Assembly: GCF_002744755.1 (NCBI RefSeq)
Contig: NZ_KZ319287.1
Span: 558,001-622,000, forward strand
Source of the DNA: Leeuwenhoekiella nanhaiensis
Lineage (GTDB): Bacteria > Bacteroidota > Bacteroidia > Flavobacteriales > Flavobacteriaceae
Length of the DNA stretch: 64,000 nucleotides
Direction of reading: 5' to 3'
Shown: positions 26,420 to 33,609 of the stretch, piece by piece
Numbering within the stretch: position 1 is the first letter of the stretch
Layout: every line of letters begins with the position of its first letter
The notes under the pieces: model-generated
Databases searched by the model: none
What the model was told of the DNA's origin: nothing
The model's input: the letters and a program-made list of their open reading frames with translations, nothing else
Made by a program: the position numbers and the translations under genes

Positions 26420-29400
26420 GCGTATCGGTTTCCGCCGGAATAGCGATTGAAGTATCCTTGGTAGGTTCTACAGTTGGGGCCGATTCAGGTTCGGTTTCAT
26501 CTTCCCCGTAAAACTGGCTGAACTTACGCAGATAGGTGTTGAATTCACGAGCCTTCTCCGGTAGGATTTCCTGATCCTGATTGATGATTAGCAGATCAAC
26601 CAGACTTCGGTAGCGCTCAATATCGGTAATGATATCCTGTGCGTACTGATATTGTCTTTGAAGATCAAGTGTGCTCCAGTAATCCAGTTTTTCCTGATAC
26701 TTTTTAGCTACCTGATTCCACAATTCACGGGCGCGCTCCTGCTCACCCACTTCATAGTATCCATTTACGTAGGGTTCCAGTAAGGTGTAATATTCAAAGA
26801 TGTCTACCGGCATTTTTTCCATCGCCAGATCTAGCACATTCTTGGCTTTGTCAAGCTGGTTTTCGGCAATAAGCTGCTCAATAAGGCGCGCCAGATTTCC
26901 ACGATAGGTGATTCCGTTTCTGCGGGTTTCGGTGTCGTGGTAAATATCCGGATCGCCGCTGTTACCCCAATACCAGTTCATCGCGATATTGTAGAATTTT
27001 TCGGTATCAATACGTCCCATATCATAAGGCGCCTGCGGATCAATAGGTGTTTGAATCGGCACCAGCTTATAGCAAACGCCATCGAGTTGCAGGTAATCTT
27101 TCATCCACAAATAGTCATCATCGCCAAAACTTCCGCCCGTAAAATAAATAGGACGCTTCCAGTCATTGTTTGCAATGACATCAAGCATCAACAATCTGTT
27201 TTTATACAGGATGTTTTCCTTTACATTGATAACAATATCATCGGCGATGAGGTCGGCATCCTTTTGGGGCACAATACCATTAGCTGTAACGGTATTTTTA
27301 TCCACCGGAATACGTATGAATTTGGTAGGGAACGTATGCACTAAAGTTCCACTTTGAAGCTCTTCCATAGTGCGTGGATCATCACTCGCAATCCAGTTCA
27401 TCCAGGTTTTAATATCTAGTGTATCGTTTGGTCTTAACTCATTATACCAAACCGCATCCCGGTTACCTGCTACATATTTATCATGGGTAAGTTGTGAAGG
27501 GATGGGATCGCTTTCATAAGCCTTACGCTTCATATCATCAATATACCAGGACGTCTGGAAGAGGCTGGTATTCACAATACGTACATCGCGACGGTAGCCT
27601 TCAATTTCCTGTACGTACCAAAGTGCGAAGGTGTCATTGTCTCCTATAGTAAACAGTATAGCGTTCTCGTCGCAGCTGTCCAGATACATCCTGGCCATGG
27701 CGAGAGCGGTTTTACGACCGGAGCGGTCGTGATCATCCCAGTTTTGAGCAGCCAGTATCACGGGCGCAGCCAGCAGACAGCAAACCGTAACTACAGGAAG
27801 TACGACTTTGGAGCTCAGTTTCTCTTTAAGTAAATCGTAAAGTGCGTAAAAGCCGAAGCCAATCCACATAGCAAAAACATAGAATGAGCCTACAAGCGCG
27901 TAGTCACGCTCGCGGGGTTCAAAGGCACGCTCATTAAGATAAATTTTTAGGGCAATCCCGGTAAACAGGAAAAGCACGAGCAGTACCCAGAAGCTTTTTT
28001 TGTCTTTACTGGCCTGAAACACCAAGCCTAAAAGACCTAAAATAAGCGGTAGGAAGAAATAGGTATTACGGGCTTTATTGTCCAGAGCATCGCTGGGTAA
28101 ATTGTCCTGAGGCCCCAGACGGGCTTCGTCGACAAAAGGAATTCCGCTGAGCCAGTTGCCGTGTATGTCATCGTATTTGCCCTGAATGTCGTCCTGACGC
28201 CCGGTGAAATTCCACATAAAATAACGCCAGTACATATAGCCAAACTGAAAGTCGAACATATATGCCAGGTTGTCCCCAAATGATGGCGGGTCTACATCTA
28301 CATACTGGCGAATACGCATCAGAAAAGACTGAAAACCTTCGTTATCAATACGGCCCTGCGCATAGTCTGATTTGAATTGGGCTACAGCCTGCTGTAACTC
28401 TTGATTGTCCGCATATTCCGGTTTTACCTGAAAATCAAGGGGACCGGTAAATTGCATATAGTTTGCAATATGATCGGTACTCCACATACGAGGTAAGAAT
28501 ACTTTATGGCGATCTTCAGAATTTTGAACCGCGTTTTTCCATTCGTTTACGATAATGTACTTGCCGCTTTCTTCGTCCTTTTCATAATTAGGCTTGCCGT
28601 CTACATAGGGATTCTGTGCATCGAGACCGCCAAAAATTTCAGTAAACTGAGGGCCGTAAAACAGGTGGGTCTCCGGGTATTGTTCCCGGTTGTAATAAGC
28701 CAGAAGTTCACGGGCGTTATTCGGGTTGTTTTCGTTGATGGTGGTCCCTGCGTTAGCACGTATGGGAAGCATCAGCCAGCTGGAAAAGCCTATGAAAATG
28801 AACAGTATAGACAAAACCAGTGTGTTGAGCTGGTAGTATTCGTTTTTACGGGTGTACTTCAGTAAAAAGTAGAAGATGGCGATAAATGCGATACCCGCGA
28901 TAATGGTTCCGCTGTTAAACGGAAGTCCGAAGGTGTTTACAAAGAATACTTCGGCATAGCCGAAAAAGCTCAGCGTGTAAGGCAGCAAAAACTTGAAGAT
29001 AAACATCAATACGGCAACTACAATCACGTTGGCCAAAATGAAATTTTTGACTGTGACTTTCTTATAGTTTTTAAAGAAATATAAAAATCCTATTGCCGGA
29101 ATGGTAAGCAGAGCCATAAAGTGAACCCCGAAAGAAAGGCCTATGATAAAGCAAATGAGCATCAGCCAGCGGTTGCCTCTGGGTTTAAACATGTCGCGTT
29201 CCCAGAGCAAGGCCACATAAAATAGAGAGGAGAGCATAAACATAGCCATCGCGTATACTTCGGCTTCTACAGCATTAAACCAGAAACTGTCTGTAAACGC
29301 AAACGCTACTGAGCCTATAAAAGAAGCGGCAATGACTGCCATTTGATCAGTAGAGGTTAAGACCTCTTTGTTGCGCTTGAGTAATTTGCGCAATAGTAAA

Positions 29401-29699
29401 GAGATTGACCAAAACATAAAAAGTATGGTGAATGCCGAAGCCAGACACGACATAAAGTTGACACACAGGGCGATATAGGTGCTGTCTGGTGCAAATATGG
29501 AGAAAAAGGCACCCAGCATCTGGTAAAGCGGCGCTCCGGGAGGGTGACCTATTTCAAGCTTTGATGCGGTGGAGATGTACTCCCCGGCATCCCAGAAACT
29601 GGCGGTAGGTTCAACCGTTAATGCATAACTGATCAGCGCAATCGCAAAAGCAACCCAACCGAAAATTTTATTATACTTCGGGAAATTGAAGTGTGTCAT
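26412..29699 (-). CDS. DUF2723 family membrane protein (glycosyltransferase-like)
   Basis: A protein of 1095 residues with about 12 membrane helices in the first 700 residues, then a soluble C-terminal part with helical repeats. The start 'ASFWDAGEYISTASKLEIGHPPGAPLYQM' is the hallmark of DUF2723, with the acidic residue followed by Glu as in GT-C fold enzymes that use lipid-linked sugars; the eukaryotic relative TMEM260 is an O-mannosyltransferase. A role in protein O-glycosylation is therefore plausible in Bacteroidota, which glycosylate many periplasmic proteins, but is inferred. The downstream deacetylase gene overlaps it by 8 bases. Confidence 0.88.
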   Translation of the reverse strand: MTHFNFPKYNKIFGWVAFAIALISYALTVEPTASFWDAGEYISTASKLEIGHPPGAPLYQMLGAFFSIFAPDSTYIALCVNFMSCLASAFTILFMFWSISLLLRKLLKRNKEVLTSTDQMAVIAASFIGSVAFAFTDSFWFNAVEAEVYAMAMFMLSSLFYVALLWERDMFKPRGNRWLMLICFIIGLSFGVHFMALLTIPAIGFLYFFKNYKKVTVKNFILANVIVVAVLMFIFKFLLPYTLSFFGYAEVFFVNTFGLPFNSGTIIAGIAFIAIFYFLLKYTRKNEYYQLNTLVLSILFIFIGFSSWLMLPIRANAGTTINENNPNNARELLAYYNREQYPETHLFYGPQFTEIFGGLDAQNPYVDGKPNYEKDEESGKYIIVNEWKNAVQNSEDRHKVFLPRMWSTDHIANYMQFTGPLDFQVKPEYADNQELQQAVAQFKSDYAQGRIDNEGFQSFLMRIRQYVDVDPPSFGDNLAYMFDFQFGYMYWRYFMWNFTGRQDDIQGKYDDIHGNWLSGIPFVDEARLGPQDNLPSDALDNKARNTYFFLPLILGLLGLVFQASKDKKSFWVLLVLFLFTGIALKIYLNERAFEPRERDYALVGSFYVFAMWIGFGFYALYDLLKEKLSSKVVLPVVTVCCLLAAPVILAAQNWDDHDRSGRKTALAMARMYLDSCDENAILFTIGDNDTFALWYVQEIEGYRRDVRIVNTSLFQTSWYIDDMKRKAYESDPIPSQLTHDKYVAGNRDAVWYNELRPNDTLDIKTWMNWIASDDPRTMEELQSGTLVHTFPTKFIRIPVDKNTVTANGIVPQKDADLIADDIVINVKENILYKNRLLMLDVIANNDWKRPIYFTGGSFGDDDYLWMKDYLQLDGVCYKLVPIQTPIDPQAPYDMGRIDTEKFYNIAMNWYWGNSGDPDIYHDTETRRNGITYRGNLARLIEQLIAENQLDKAKNVLDLAMEKMPVDIFEYYTLLEPYVNGYYEVGEQERARELWNQVAKKYQEKLDYWSTLDLQRQYQYAQDIITDIERYRSLVDLLIINQDQEILPEKAREFNTYLRKFSQFYGEDETEPESAPTVEPTKDTSIAIPAETDTLE

Positions 29700-29838
29700 A
29701 AGGCAAATTTAACAAGCAGCGAATTTAAGAATTAATACGCTAATGATTTTCGTTTTATTAAGTAAAGCATCCTTGCAAATAAGGAGACGCTTTAAAACGA
29801 TGCAAACGTTCAAGTTTTTAGGTGTCAAAGCCCTAACG

Positions 29839-29862
29839 GCTGAAATGGCTAAAAATTTCAGC
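29839..29862. other. Intergenic hairpin upstream of tRNA-Gln
   Basis: A perfect 8-bp stem (29839-29846 with 29855-29862) with an eight-base loop and a T-rich stretch after it on the plus strand. It lies between the divergent DUF2723 gene and the tRNA promoter; a role is not evident. The rest of 29700-29889 shows no gene I can support. Confidence 0.35.
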
Positions 29863-29889
29863 GGACTTTATTTTTTCTCAAAAATTTGT

Positions 29890-29920
29890 TTGGTGGACTC
29901 AAAGTTTGTTTTAAATTTGC
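29890..29920 (+). promoter_or_regulatory. Consensus Bacteroidota promoter for tRNA-Gln
   Basis: TTTG at 29890-29893, exactly 19 bases, then TAAATTTG at 29913-29920. This is the cleanest promoter in the window. Transcription should begin at about 29927, some 36 bases before the mature tRNA. Confidence 0.75.
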
Positions 29921-29962
29921 AGCCGCATTCGCAAGTCAGGCGTATGTGATAATAAAGGTCAA

Positions 29963-30035
29963 TGGCCTATGGTGTAACTGGCAACACGTCTGGTTTTGGT
30001 CCAGAAGAGTCTAGGTTCGAGCCCTAGTAGGCCAA
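29963..30035 (+). tRNA. tRNA-Gln (anticodon TTG)
   Basis: A 73-base cloverleaf. The acceptor stem pairs 29963-29969 with 30028-30034, discriminator A at 30035. The anticodon stem TCTGG/CCAGA encloses the loop TTTTGGT with anticodon TTG (reads CAA). The T-arm is CTAGG/CCTAG around TTCGAGC. CCA is not encoded. Confidence 0.95.
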
Positions 30036-30036
30036 C

Positions 30037-30085
30037 AAAAAAAACCGCAATATCCTAAGTTAAAAGGTTGTTGCGGTTTTTTTAT
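30037..30085 (+). terminator. Terminator after tRNA-Gln
   Basis: A 9-bp stem (30042-30050 with 30072-30080) with a T run follows the tRNA by six bases. It separates the tRNA from the toxin-antitoxin-chaperone candidate. Confidence 0.8.
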
Positions 30086-30272
30086 TACCGCTAGTGCGGC
30101 CGAATGTACTGCCTTAACCATTTGGCTGAAGTTCATTTTTTTAGAATAAGGAGAATAATAACAGTTATTTAACTGATAAAACTCAAGGTAAATGTTATAT
30201 TTAACTTTATAACACTTAATCCTTTTTGAGGTTATTTGATTATTTAGGTGTTAGAGATTAATAATATTATCG

Positions 30273-30314
30273 TAAGTTTGTGCGCTTCAAATCGTCAAAG
30301 CGTGTAGATTGAAG
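30273..30314 (+). promoter_or_regulatory. Promoter and possible operator of the three-gene accessory operon
   Basis: TAAGTTTG at 30273-30280 matches TAnnTTTG; the -33 region (TTAG, 30251-30254) is weak. Directly downstream is an imperfect inverted repeat, CTTCAAATC (30285-30293) with GATTGAAG (30307-30314), placed where a repressor could block transcription. An operator role is inference from position and symmetry only. The first ATG lies 52 bases after the -7 element. From 30086 to 30272 I see no gene. Confidence 0.45.
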
Positions 30315-30331
30315 AAAAAATAAAAACTGTA

Positions 30332-30595
30332 ATGGGAATTTTAGCACAAGTAATGAAAGAGTATTTTAATACTCAAACTCCGGAGCAGATTAAATCTGAC
30401 TGGGAAGCAGTCTCTAATGTTGAAATTGAAGGTCCATCCTATGCTGAGTTTTTTGAAACTATCTGTGAATATGGTATGACCGCACCGCCATCGAGCGAAC
30501 AAAATTTTATAACCACTAACCTTTTAAATCCGAAATTTCTTTCGGATTTTTTTATGAATACTACCTATGGAAAAGGCATCGTTTTCTATTGCTAA
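30332..30595 (+). CDS. Small protein, candidate antitoxin of a TAC-like system
   Basis: A protein of 87 residues that I cannot assign to a named family. The body has a charged helix-forming core 'TPEQIKSDWEAVSNVEIEGPSYAEFFE' (about residues 16-42). The last 25 residues are odd: residues 65-73 are encoded by a perfect terminator-like hairpin, and the final codons overlap the SecB-like gene by 29 bases. In alternative frames stops occur at 30510 and 30517, just before the hairpin, so a late frameshift that lengthened the protein is possible. Its place ahead of a SecB-like chaperone and an ART-like toxin suggests the antitoxin; the hydrophobic tail could be a chaperone-binding segment. Both are inference. 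Confidence 0.55.
   Translation: MGILAQVMKEYFNTQTPEQIKSDWEAVSNVEIEGPSYAEFFETICEYGMTAPPSSEQNFITTNLLNPKFLSDFFMNTTYGKGIVFYC
30526..30553 (+). terminator. Terminator-like hairpin inside the first gene of the accessory operon
   Basis: A perfect 10-bp stem (30526-30535 with 30540-30549), a four-base loop and an unbroken T run through 30553. It is the equal of the true terminators in this window, yet lies inside an open frame and 14 bases before the chaperone start codon. It could act as an attenuator that limits chaperone and toxin expression unless a ribosome is translating through it. Confidence 0.65.
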
Positions 30596-30986
30596 TTTTT
30601 ACTTTGATAAAGTCAATATTGACTTGGAGTATAGAAAAGGAAAAACCTACGATGTTTCAATTAAACCTCGTGGAGTTTTTGACGGAGAATCTAAGTCATA
30701 CGAACTAACTTTTGACTTTGAAGCTTTCTCTGAGACTGAGGAGGATTCCAAAACACCTTTTGTATCCTTGAGATGTGTGGGTGAATTTGAATTTGAAAAT
30801 GTAAATAGTCTTGAGGATATCCCTAGCTTCTTTTACAAAAATGCATTAGCTCTTCTATTTCCCTATTTGAGGTCTTTTATTAGTTCTGTTACGATTCAGC
30901 TCAATCGTTCTCCATTAATGCTGCCGACACTAAATTTATCTTCACTAGAATCGGTTCTCATAGAAAAAACTGATATAAAGAAATAG
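30567..30986 (+). CDS. SecB-like chaperone
   Basis: A protein of 139 residues with the SecB fold pattern: beta-rich N-terminal two thirds, then 'VGEFEFENVNSLEDIP', then a long helix with 'KNALALLFPYLRSFISSVTI' (residues 91-110) and the closing 'LMLPTLNLSSLE' (117-128). These match the SecB signature (helix with Phe-Pro-Tyr-x-Arg, then 'P-x-L-N-L'). Bacteroidota have few export SecB proteins, and here the gene is between a small ORF and a toxin-like gene, as in toxin-antitoxin-chaperone systems where a solitary SecB stabilises the antitoxin. It overlaps the small ORF by 29 bases. Local DNA is AT-rich, consistent with transfer. Confidence 0.78.
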   Translation: MEKASFSIANFYFDKVNIDLEYRKGKTYDVSIKPRGVFDGESKSYELTFDFEAFSETEEDSKTPFVSLRCVGEFEFENVNSLEDIPSFFYKNALALLFPYLRSFISSVTIQLNRSPLMLPTLNLSSLESVLIEKTDIKK

Positions 30987-30990
30987 GAAT

Positions 30991-31533
30991 TTGCGAACTA
31001 GTGAAATTTTTCAAACACTTGAAGATCGGGGTAATGCTGATGAGATTCTTAATCACGGTCCCTACGAATGTTCGCATAGTAAGGCTTGGTTAGGGAGGGG
31101 GTATTATTTTTGGGAAGATCATATAGAGAATGCTCACTGGTGGGGAGAAAAGGGTTATAAGGGCAGATATTTTGTTTGTGCAGCTGCAATAGATTATGAT
31201 GATCAAACTTGTTTGGATTTAGTAGACAATCGTGATCACTTTAGTGATTTTCGTGAGGCTCTTGACTTATGTCTTAAAAACAACCCTCGTGCTTTAGTGC
31301 CTGATGTCATTGACTTTATGATACTGGCTTTTAAAAAGGTTGGGAGAGAATTTCCATTTGCAGCTATTAGGATGCATCCACAACAGTCTAAGGGAGGAGA
31401 AGAGTTTAAATTGAAATTTGTTGCAAATAACAATGCCTTCTTTGAGTTTGTGCGGCCTATTCAAATATGTATTAAAAAATTCAGACCATTGAATTTTCGA
31501 GGTCACAGAATAGTTTACCCTGACGGCTATTAA
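30991..31533 (+). CDS. Putative ADP-ribosyltransferase toxin (PARP/ART-like H-Y-E)
   Basis: A protein of 180 residues. The N-terminal part shows an ART-like layout: 'NHGPY' (His22), then 'LGRGYYFWEDHIENAHWW' (residues 34-51), equivalent to the Gly-x-Gly-x-Tyr-Phe and following alanine helix of PARP-like enzymes, then a strand. Near the end 'FFEFVRPIQICI' (150-161) resembles the strand that carries the catalytic glutamate and a following Gln-Ile/Val; Glu152 is my candidate. The only start near the frame opening is TTG at 30991, four bases after the chaperone stop, so it is coupled and probably weakly initiated. With the SecB-like partner it recalls CmdT of the CmdTAC phage defence system. The target (RNA or protein) cannot be told. 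Confidence 0.65.
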   Translation: MRTSEIFQTLEDRGNADEILNHGPYECSHSKAWLGRGYYFWEDHIENAHWWGEKGYKGRYFVCAAAIDYDDQTCLDLVDNRDHFSDFREALDLCLKNNPRALVPDVIDFMILAFKKVGREFPFAAIRMHPQQSKGGEEFKLKFVANNNAFFEFVRPIQICIKKFRPLNFRGHRIVYPDGY

Positions 31534-31635
31534 CTGAGATCCTAGTTTTATCTAGCAGAAAAAAATATAAAAGCCAAAATCTGCTTACCTTCCTACCCAA
31601 TTCAAAAACCAAAAAAAGTAGTTACAGCCCAAAAC

Positions 31636-31676
31636 CAAAAAGACCGCCTAAATGTTTTTAGACGGCCTCTTTTTTA
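31636..31676. terminator. Bidirectional terminator between the accessory operon and the convergent gene
   Basis: A 13-pair stem around 31641-31670 with T runs on both sides. On the minus strand all mismatches become G-T wobbles, so it is stronger as terminator of the minus-strand hypothetical gene. On the plus strand it would end the accessory operon, 100 bases after its last stop. Confidence 0.7.
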
Positions 31677-31705
31677 TGTCTTAAATCGGCCTGTGTTTTA
31701 AGGCT

Positions 31706-32035
31706 CTAGCTTTGGCTTTTGTTTAGCATTAAATACTGCATCATCCCGGTATAAAAGCCACGCCCCTTGGTGTCGTTTTTAATGCAACTCTGTAAGAAGG
31801 AGTGCATTTGCGATTGAGGAATTCTAAAAATAAAGGAAGCAGTCTTTTTGGTAGAAAGCATAGGCCATATTTTAATTTTATAGCCTGAATTTGCTTTTTT
31901 GATGTTCACCCGCGAAGCTCTAAAGAATTTCTTTAAAATGGCTCTTTGCAAAGAGCTTCCGGCTTCATTGACCGATGAAGAGGTATCCCGTCTTAGTAGT
32001 TCGTAAAGCGGTTCCAGAGTTGTTTGTTCTTCCAT
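31706..32035 (-). CDS. Hypothetical protein
   Basis: A protein of 109 residues, not recognised. It is basic, without signal peptide or membrane helix, with an N-terminal helical part ('LEPLYELLRRDTSSSVNEAG') and a central beta-like stretch ('YKIKIWPML', 'TASFIFRIPQSQMHSFLQSC'). A strong terminator follows. It lies convergent to the candidate toxin gene and upstream of the stress protein gene, and might be part of the same accessory block or the flank; nothing decides this. Confidence 0.5.
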   Translation of the reverse strand: MEEQTTLEPLYELLRRDTSSSVNEAGSSLQRAILKKFFRASRVNIKKANSGYKIKIWPMLSTKKTASFIFRIPQSQMHSFLQSCIKNDTKGRGFYTGMMQYLMLNKSQS

Positions 32036-32125
32036 TTCAATAGCTTTTAGAATGAGTTTTGAAAACTATTTAAAATCTCAAATCATATTTGATAATAATA
32101 TGTTATTTAGGTAATTATTAACGAT

Positions 32126-32965
32126 TTAAATCTTGAAGGTAAGAACCGGTCTTTTGGCGTGATTGACCAGATCTTCGCTGAGCGAACCATTTAAAAAGTG
32201 GGCGAGTCCTTTTCGACCGTGTGTGCCAATGCTTATTAAATCAGCCTGTTCTTCTTTGGCATAATTGAGGATGCCCCGTTCTACATTGATATCGTTATAA
32301 ATCTCAAGTTGGTCGAGAGGAAGGTTTAGTGCGGACTTAAAGTTGTGGTGCAGTTCGCGGAGTTCTTTGGTGGTTTTGAAATTTTCGGGGGTGTTGATAT
32401 ATACAAATTTCAATTCGGCCTCAAAGAGCTTAGAAAAAGCCATCGCTTGCAGAATGGCTTGTTTGTTGTCGTTCTCAAGGTCTGTGGCAAATATGACGCG
32501 CTTAACATCAAAATGATGATGTTGTTTTTTGATTACAAATACGGGTACTGAAACATTCCGCACAATTTTTTCGGTATTCGAGCCAATAAATAGTTCTTCC
32601 AGGCCGCTTGAGCCGTGCGACCCCATAATCACGGTGTCAATATCATGTTCTGTGATGTAATTTTGTATACCTTCTTGTACGTTGTTGAACTTCACGCTTT
32701 CCAGCAGTTCAAGGTCATTAGTAAGCGCGGCATATTCTGCTCTGAATTTTTGAAAATTTTGCTGGGCAAGTTTTAGAAAGTAAAGCGCTTCCGGTAAATC
32801 GGGGCTTTTTTTACTGTCAAAAATGTCCAGAAGGGAGTAGGGTAATTCTACTAAATGCAGCAGGTGTATCTGTGCCTTATGACGTTGCGCGATCTGGCAG
32901 GCAACTTCAAATGCATATTTTGCCTGATCTGAAAAGTCTGTGGGAACGAGTATTTTTGTGATCAT
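32126..32965 (-). CDS. Universal stress protein with two Usp domains
   Basis: A cytoplasmic tandem UspA protein, 279 residues from the ATG at 32965 ('MITKILVPTDFSDQAKYAFEVA'); a seven-residue longer start at 32986 lacks family support. Domain 1 (about 1-140) and domain 2 (about 147-279) each end in the nucleotide-binding loop: 'GSHGSSGLEELFIGSNTEKI' and 'GTHGRKGLAHFLNGSLSEDL'. ATP binding is therefore likely in both. Related proteins respond to starvation or redox stress. It is divergent from rimP. Confidence 0.92.
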   Translation of the reverse strand: MITKILVPTDFSDQAKYAFEVACQIAQRHKAQIHLLHLVELPYSLLDIFDSKKSPDLPEALYFLKLAQQNFQKFRAEYAALTNDLELLESVKFNNVQEGIQNYITEHDIDTVIMGSHGSSGLEELFIGSNTEKIVRNVSVPVFVIKKQHHHFDVKRVIFATDLENDNKQAILQAMAFSKLFEAELKFVYINTPENFKTTKELRELHHNFKSALNLPLDQLEIYNDINVERGILNYAKEEQADLISIGTHGRKGLAHFLNGSLSEDLVNHAKRPVLTFKI

Positions 32966-33041
32966 AACACGCTGGTTTAAAAGCATTAGTATAATTTCGG
33001 GAGCCTATTAAAGTTAAGCATTTAATCCTGAGGTGCTTCTA

Positions 33042-33072
33042 TTTTATATGTTGATAAATATTATTATATTTG
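33042..33072 (+). promoter_or_regulatory. Promoter of the rimP-nusA-infB operon
   Basis: TATATTTG at 33065-33072 matches TAnnTTTG; a weak -33 (TTTT, 33042-33045) is 19 bases upstream. Initiation is expected near 33079, giving a leader of about 57 bases that is mostly occupied by a terminator-shaped hairpin. Confidence 0.6.
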
Positions 33073-33097
33073 CAGCGTTGAATTAAGAGACTAATCT

Positions 33098-33127
33098 GAG
33101 GGGACACTAAAAAGTCCCCTCTTTTTA
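33098..33127 (+). terminator. Leader hairpin (possible attenuator) before rimP
   Basis: A perfect 8-bp GC-rich stem (33098-33105 with 33114-33121), loop of eight bases, then TTTTTA. It has terminator shape on the plus strand only. The upstream gene runs the other way, so there is no convergent transcript for it to end; it most likely controls entry into rimP-nusA-infB. Confidence 0.65.
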
Positions 33128-33135
33128 TAGGGCCA

Positions 33136-33600
33136 ATGTTGAAGGAACGTGTTAAAGAGCTTCTTGACGAAGCGTTTGAAGAATACAACTCACTATTTTT
33201 AATAGATTTTACCGTTAAGGGTGCTAACGAAATCCGAGTGGTCATAGATGGCGATGAGGGCGTTACGGTACAGGATTGTATGAATGTAAGCCGAAAGGTA
33301 GAGCATAACCTGGATCGTGAAGAAGAAGATTTTTCACTTGAAGTAATGTCTGCAGGTGCTACAGAGCCACTGATTAATAAGCGTCAGTATAAAAAGAATA
33401 TTGGCCGCGATTTAGAAGTTAAGCTTGAGGACGGTTCAAAAGTTGCCGGCACGCTTGACGCCGCAGATGATGAGAAAATTTCCCTGTCATGGAAAGAGCG
33501 TGTTCCTAAAGAAGTGGGTAAAGGTAAAATGACTGTCGAAAAGAAAGAAGAAATTGCCTATGACGTAATCAGTCAGGCAAAAGTTAAGATTAAATTTTAA
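33136..33600 (+). CDS. rimP: Ribosome maturation factor RimP
   Basis: Needed for maturation of the 30S subunit. The 154 residues show the two-domain RimP layout: N-terminal alpha/beta domain with 'NEIRVVIDGDEGVTVQDCMNVSRKVE' and 'SLEVMSAGATEPL', and a C-terminal SH3-like domain after 'NIGRDLEVKLEDGS'. It is the first gene of the conserved rimP-nusA-infB operon (9 bases to nusA). A leader hairpin precedes it. Confidence 0.94.
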   Translation: MLKERVKELLDEAFEEYNSLFLIDFTVKGANEIRVVIDGDEGVTVQDCMNVSRKVEHNLDREEEDFSLEVMSAGATEPLINKRQYKKNIGRDLEVKLEDGSKVAGTLDAADDEKISLSWKERVPKEVGKGKMTVEKKEEIAYDVISQAKVKIKF

Positions 33601-33609
33601 GAATATAGA

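Noticed and set aside
29743-29949. Frame of 68 codons before tRNA-Gln
   Set aside because: It covers the tRNA promoter and a hairpin and has no recognisable features.
30991-31533. Assignment of the toxin-like protein to DarT or to RES-domain toxins
   Set aside because: The layout of the Gly-Arg-Gly-Tyr-Tyr-Phe block and the C-terminal Glu strand fits PARP-like H-Y-E enzymes better; I see no RES Arg-Glu-Ser pattern and no DarG-like macrodomain partner nearby.
29963-31676. Genomic island with att sites at tRNA-Gln
   Set aside because: I looked for a second copy of the tRNA 3' end downstream to 31.7 kb and for an integrase and saw neither; only a small accessory block can be supported.
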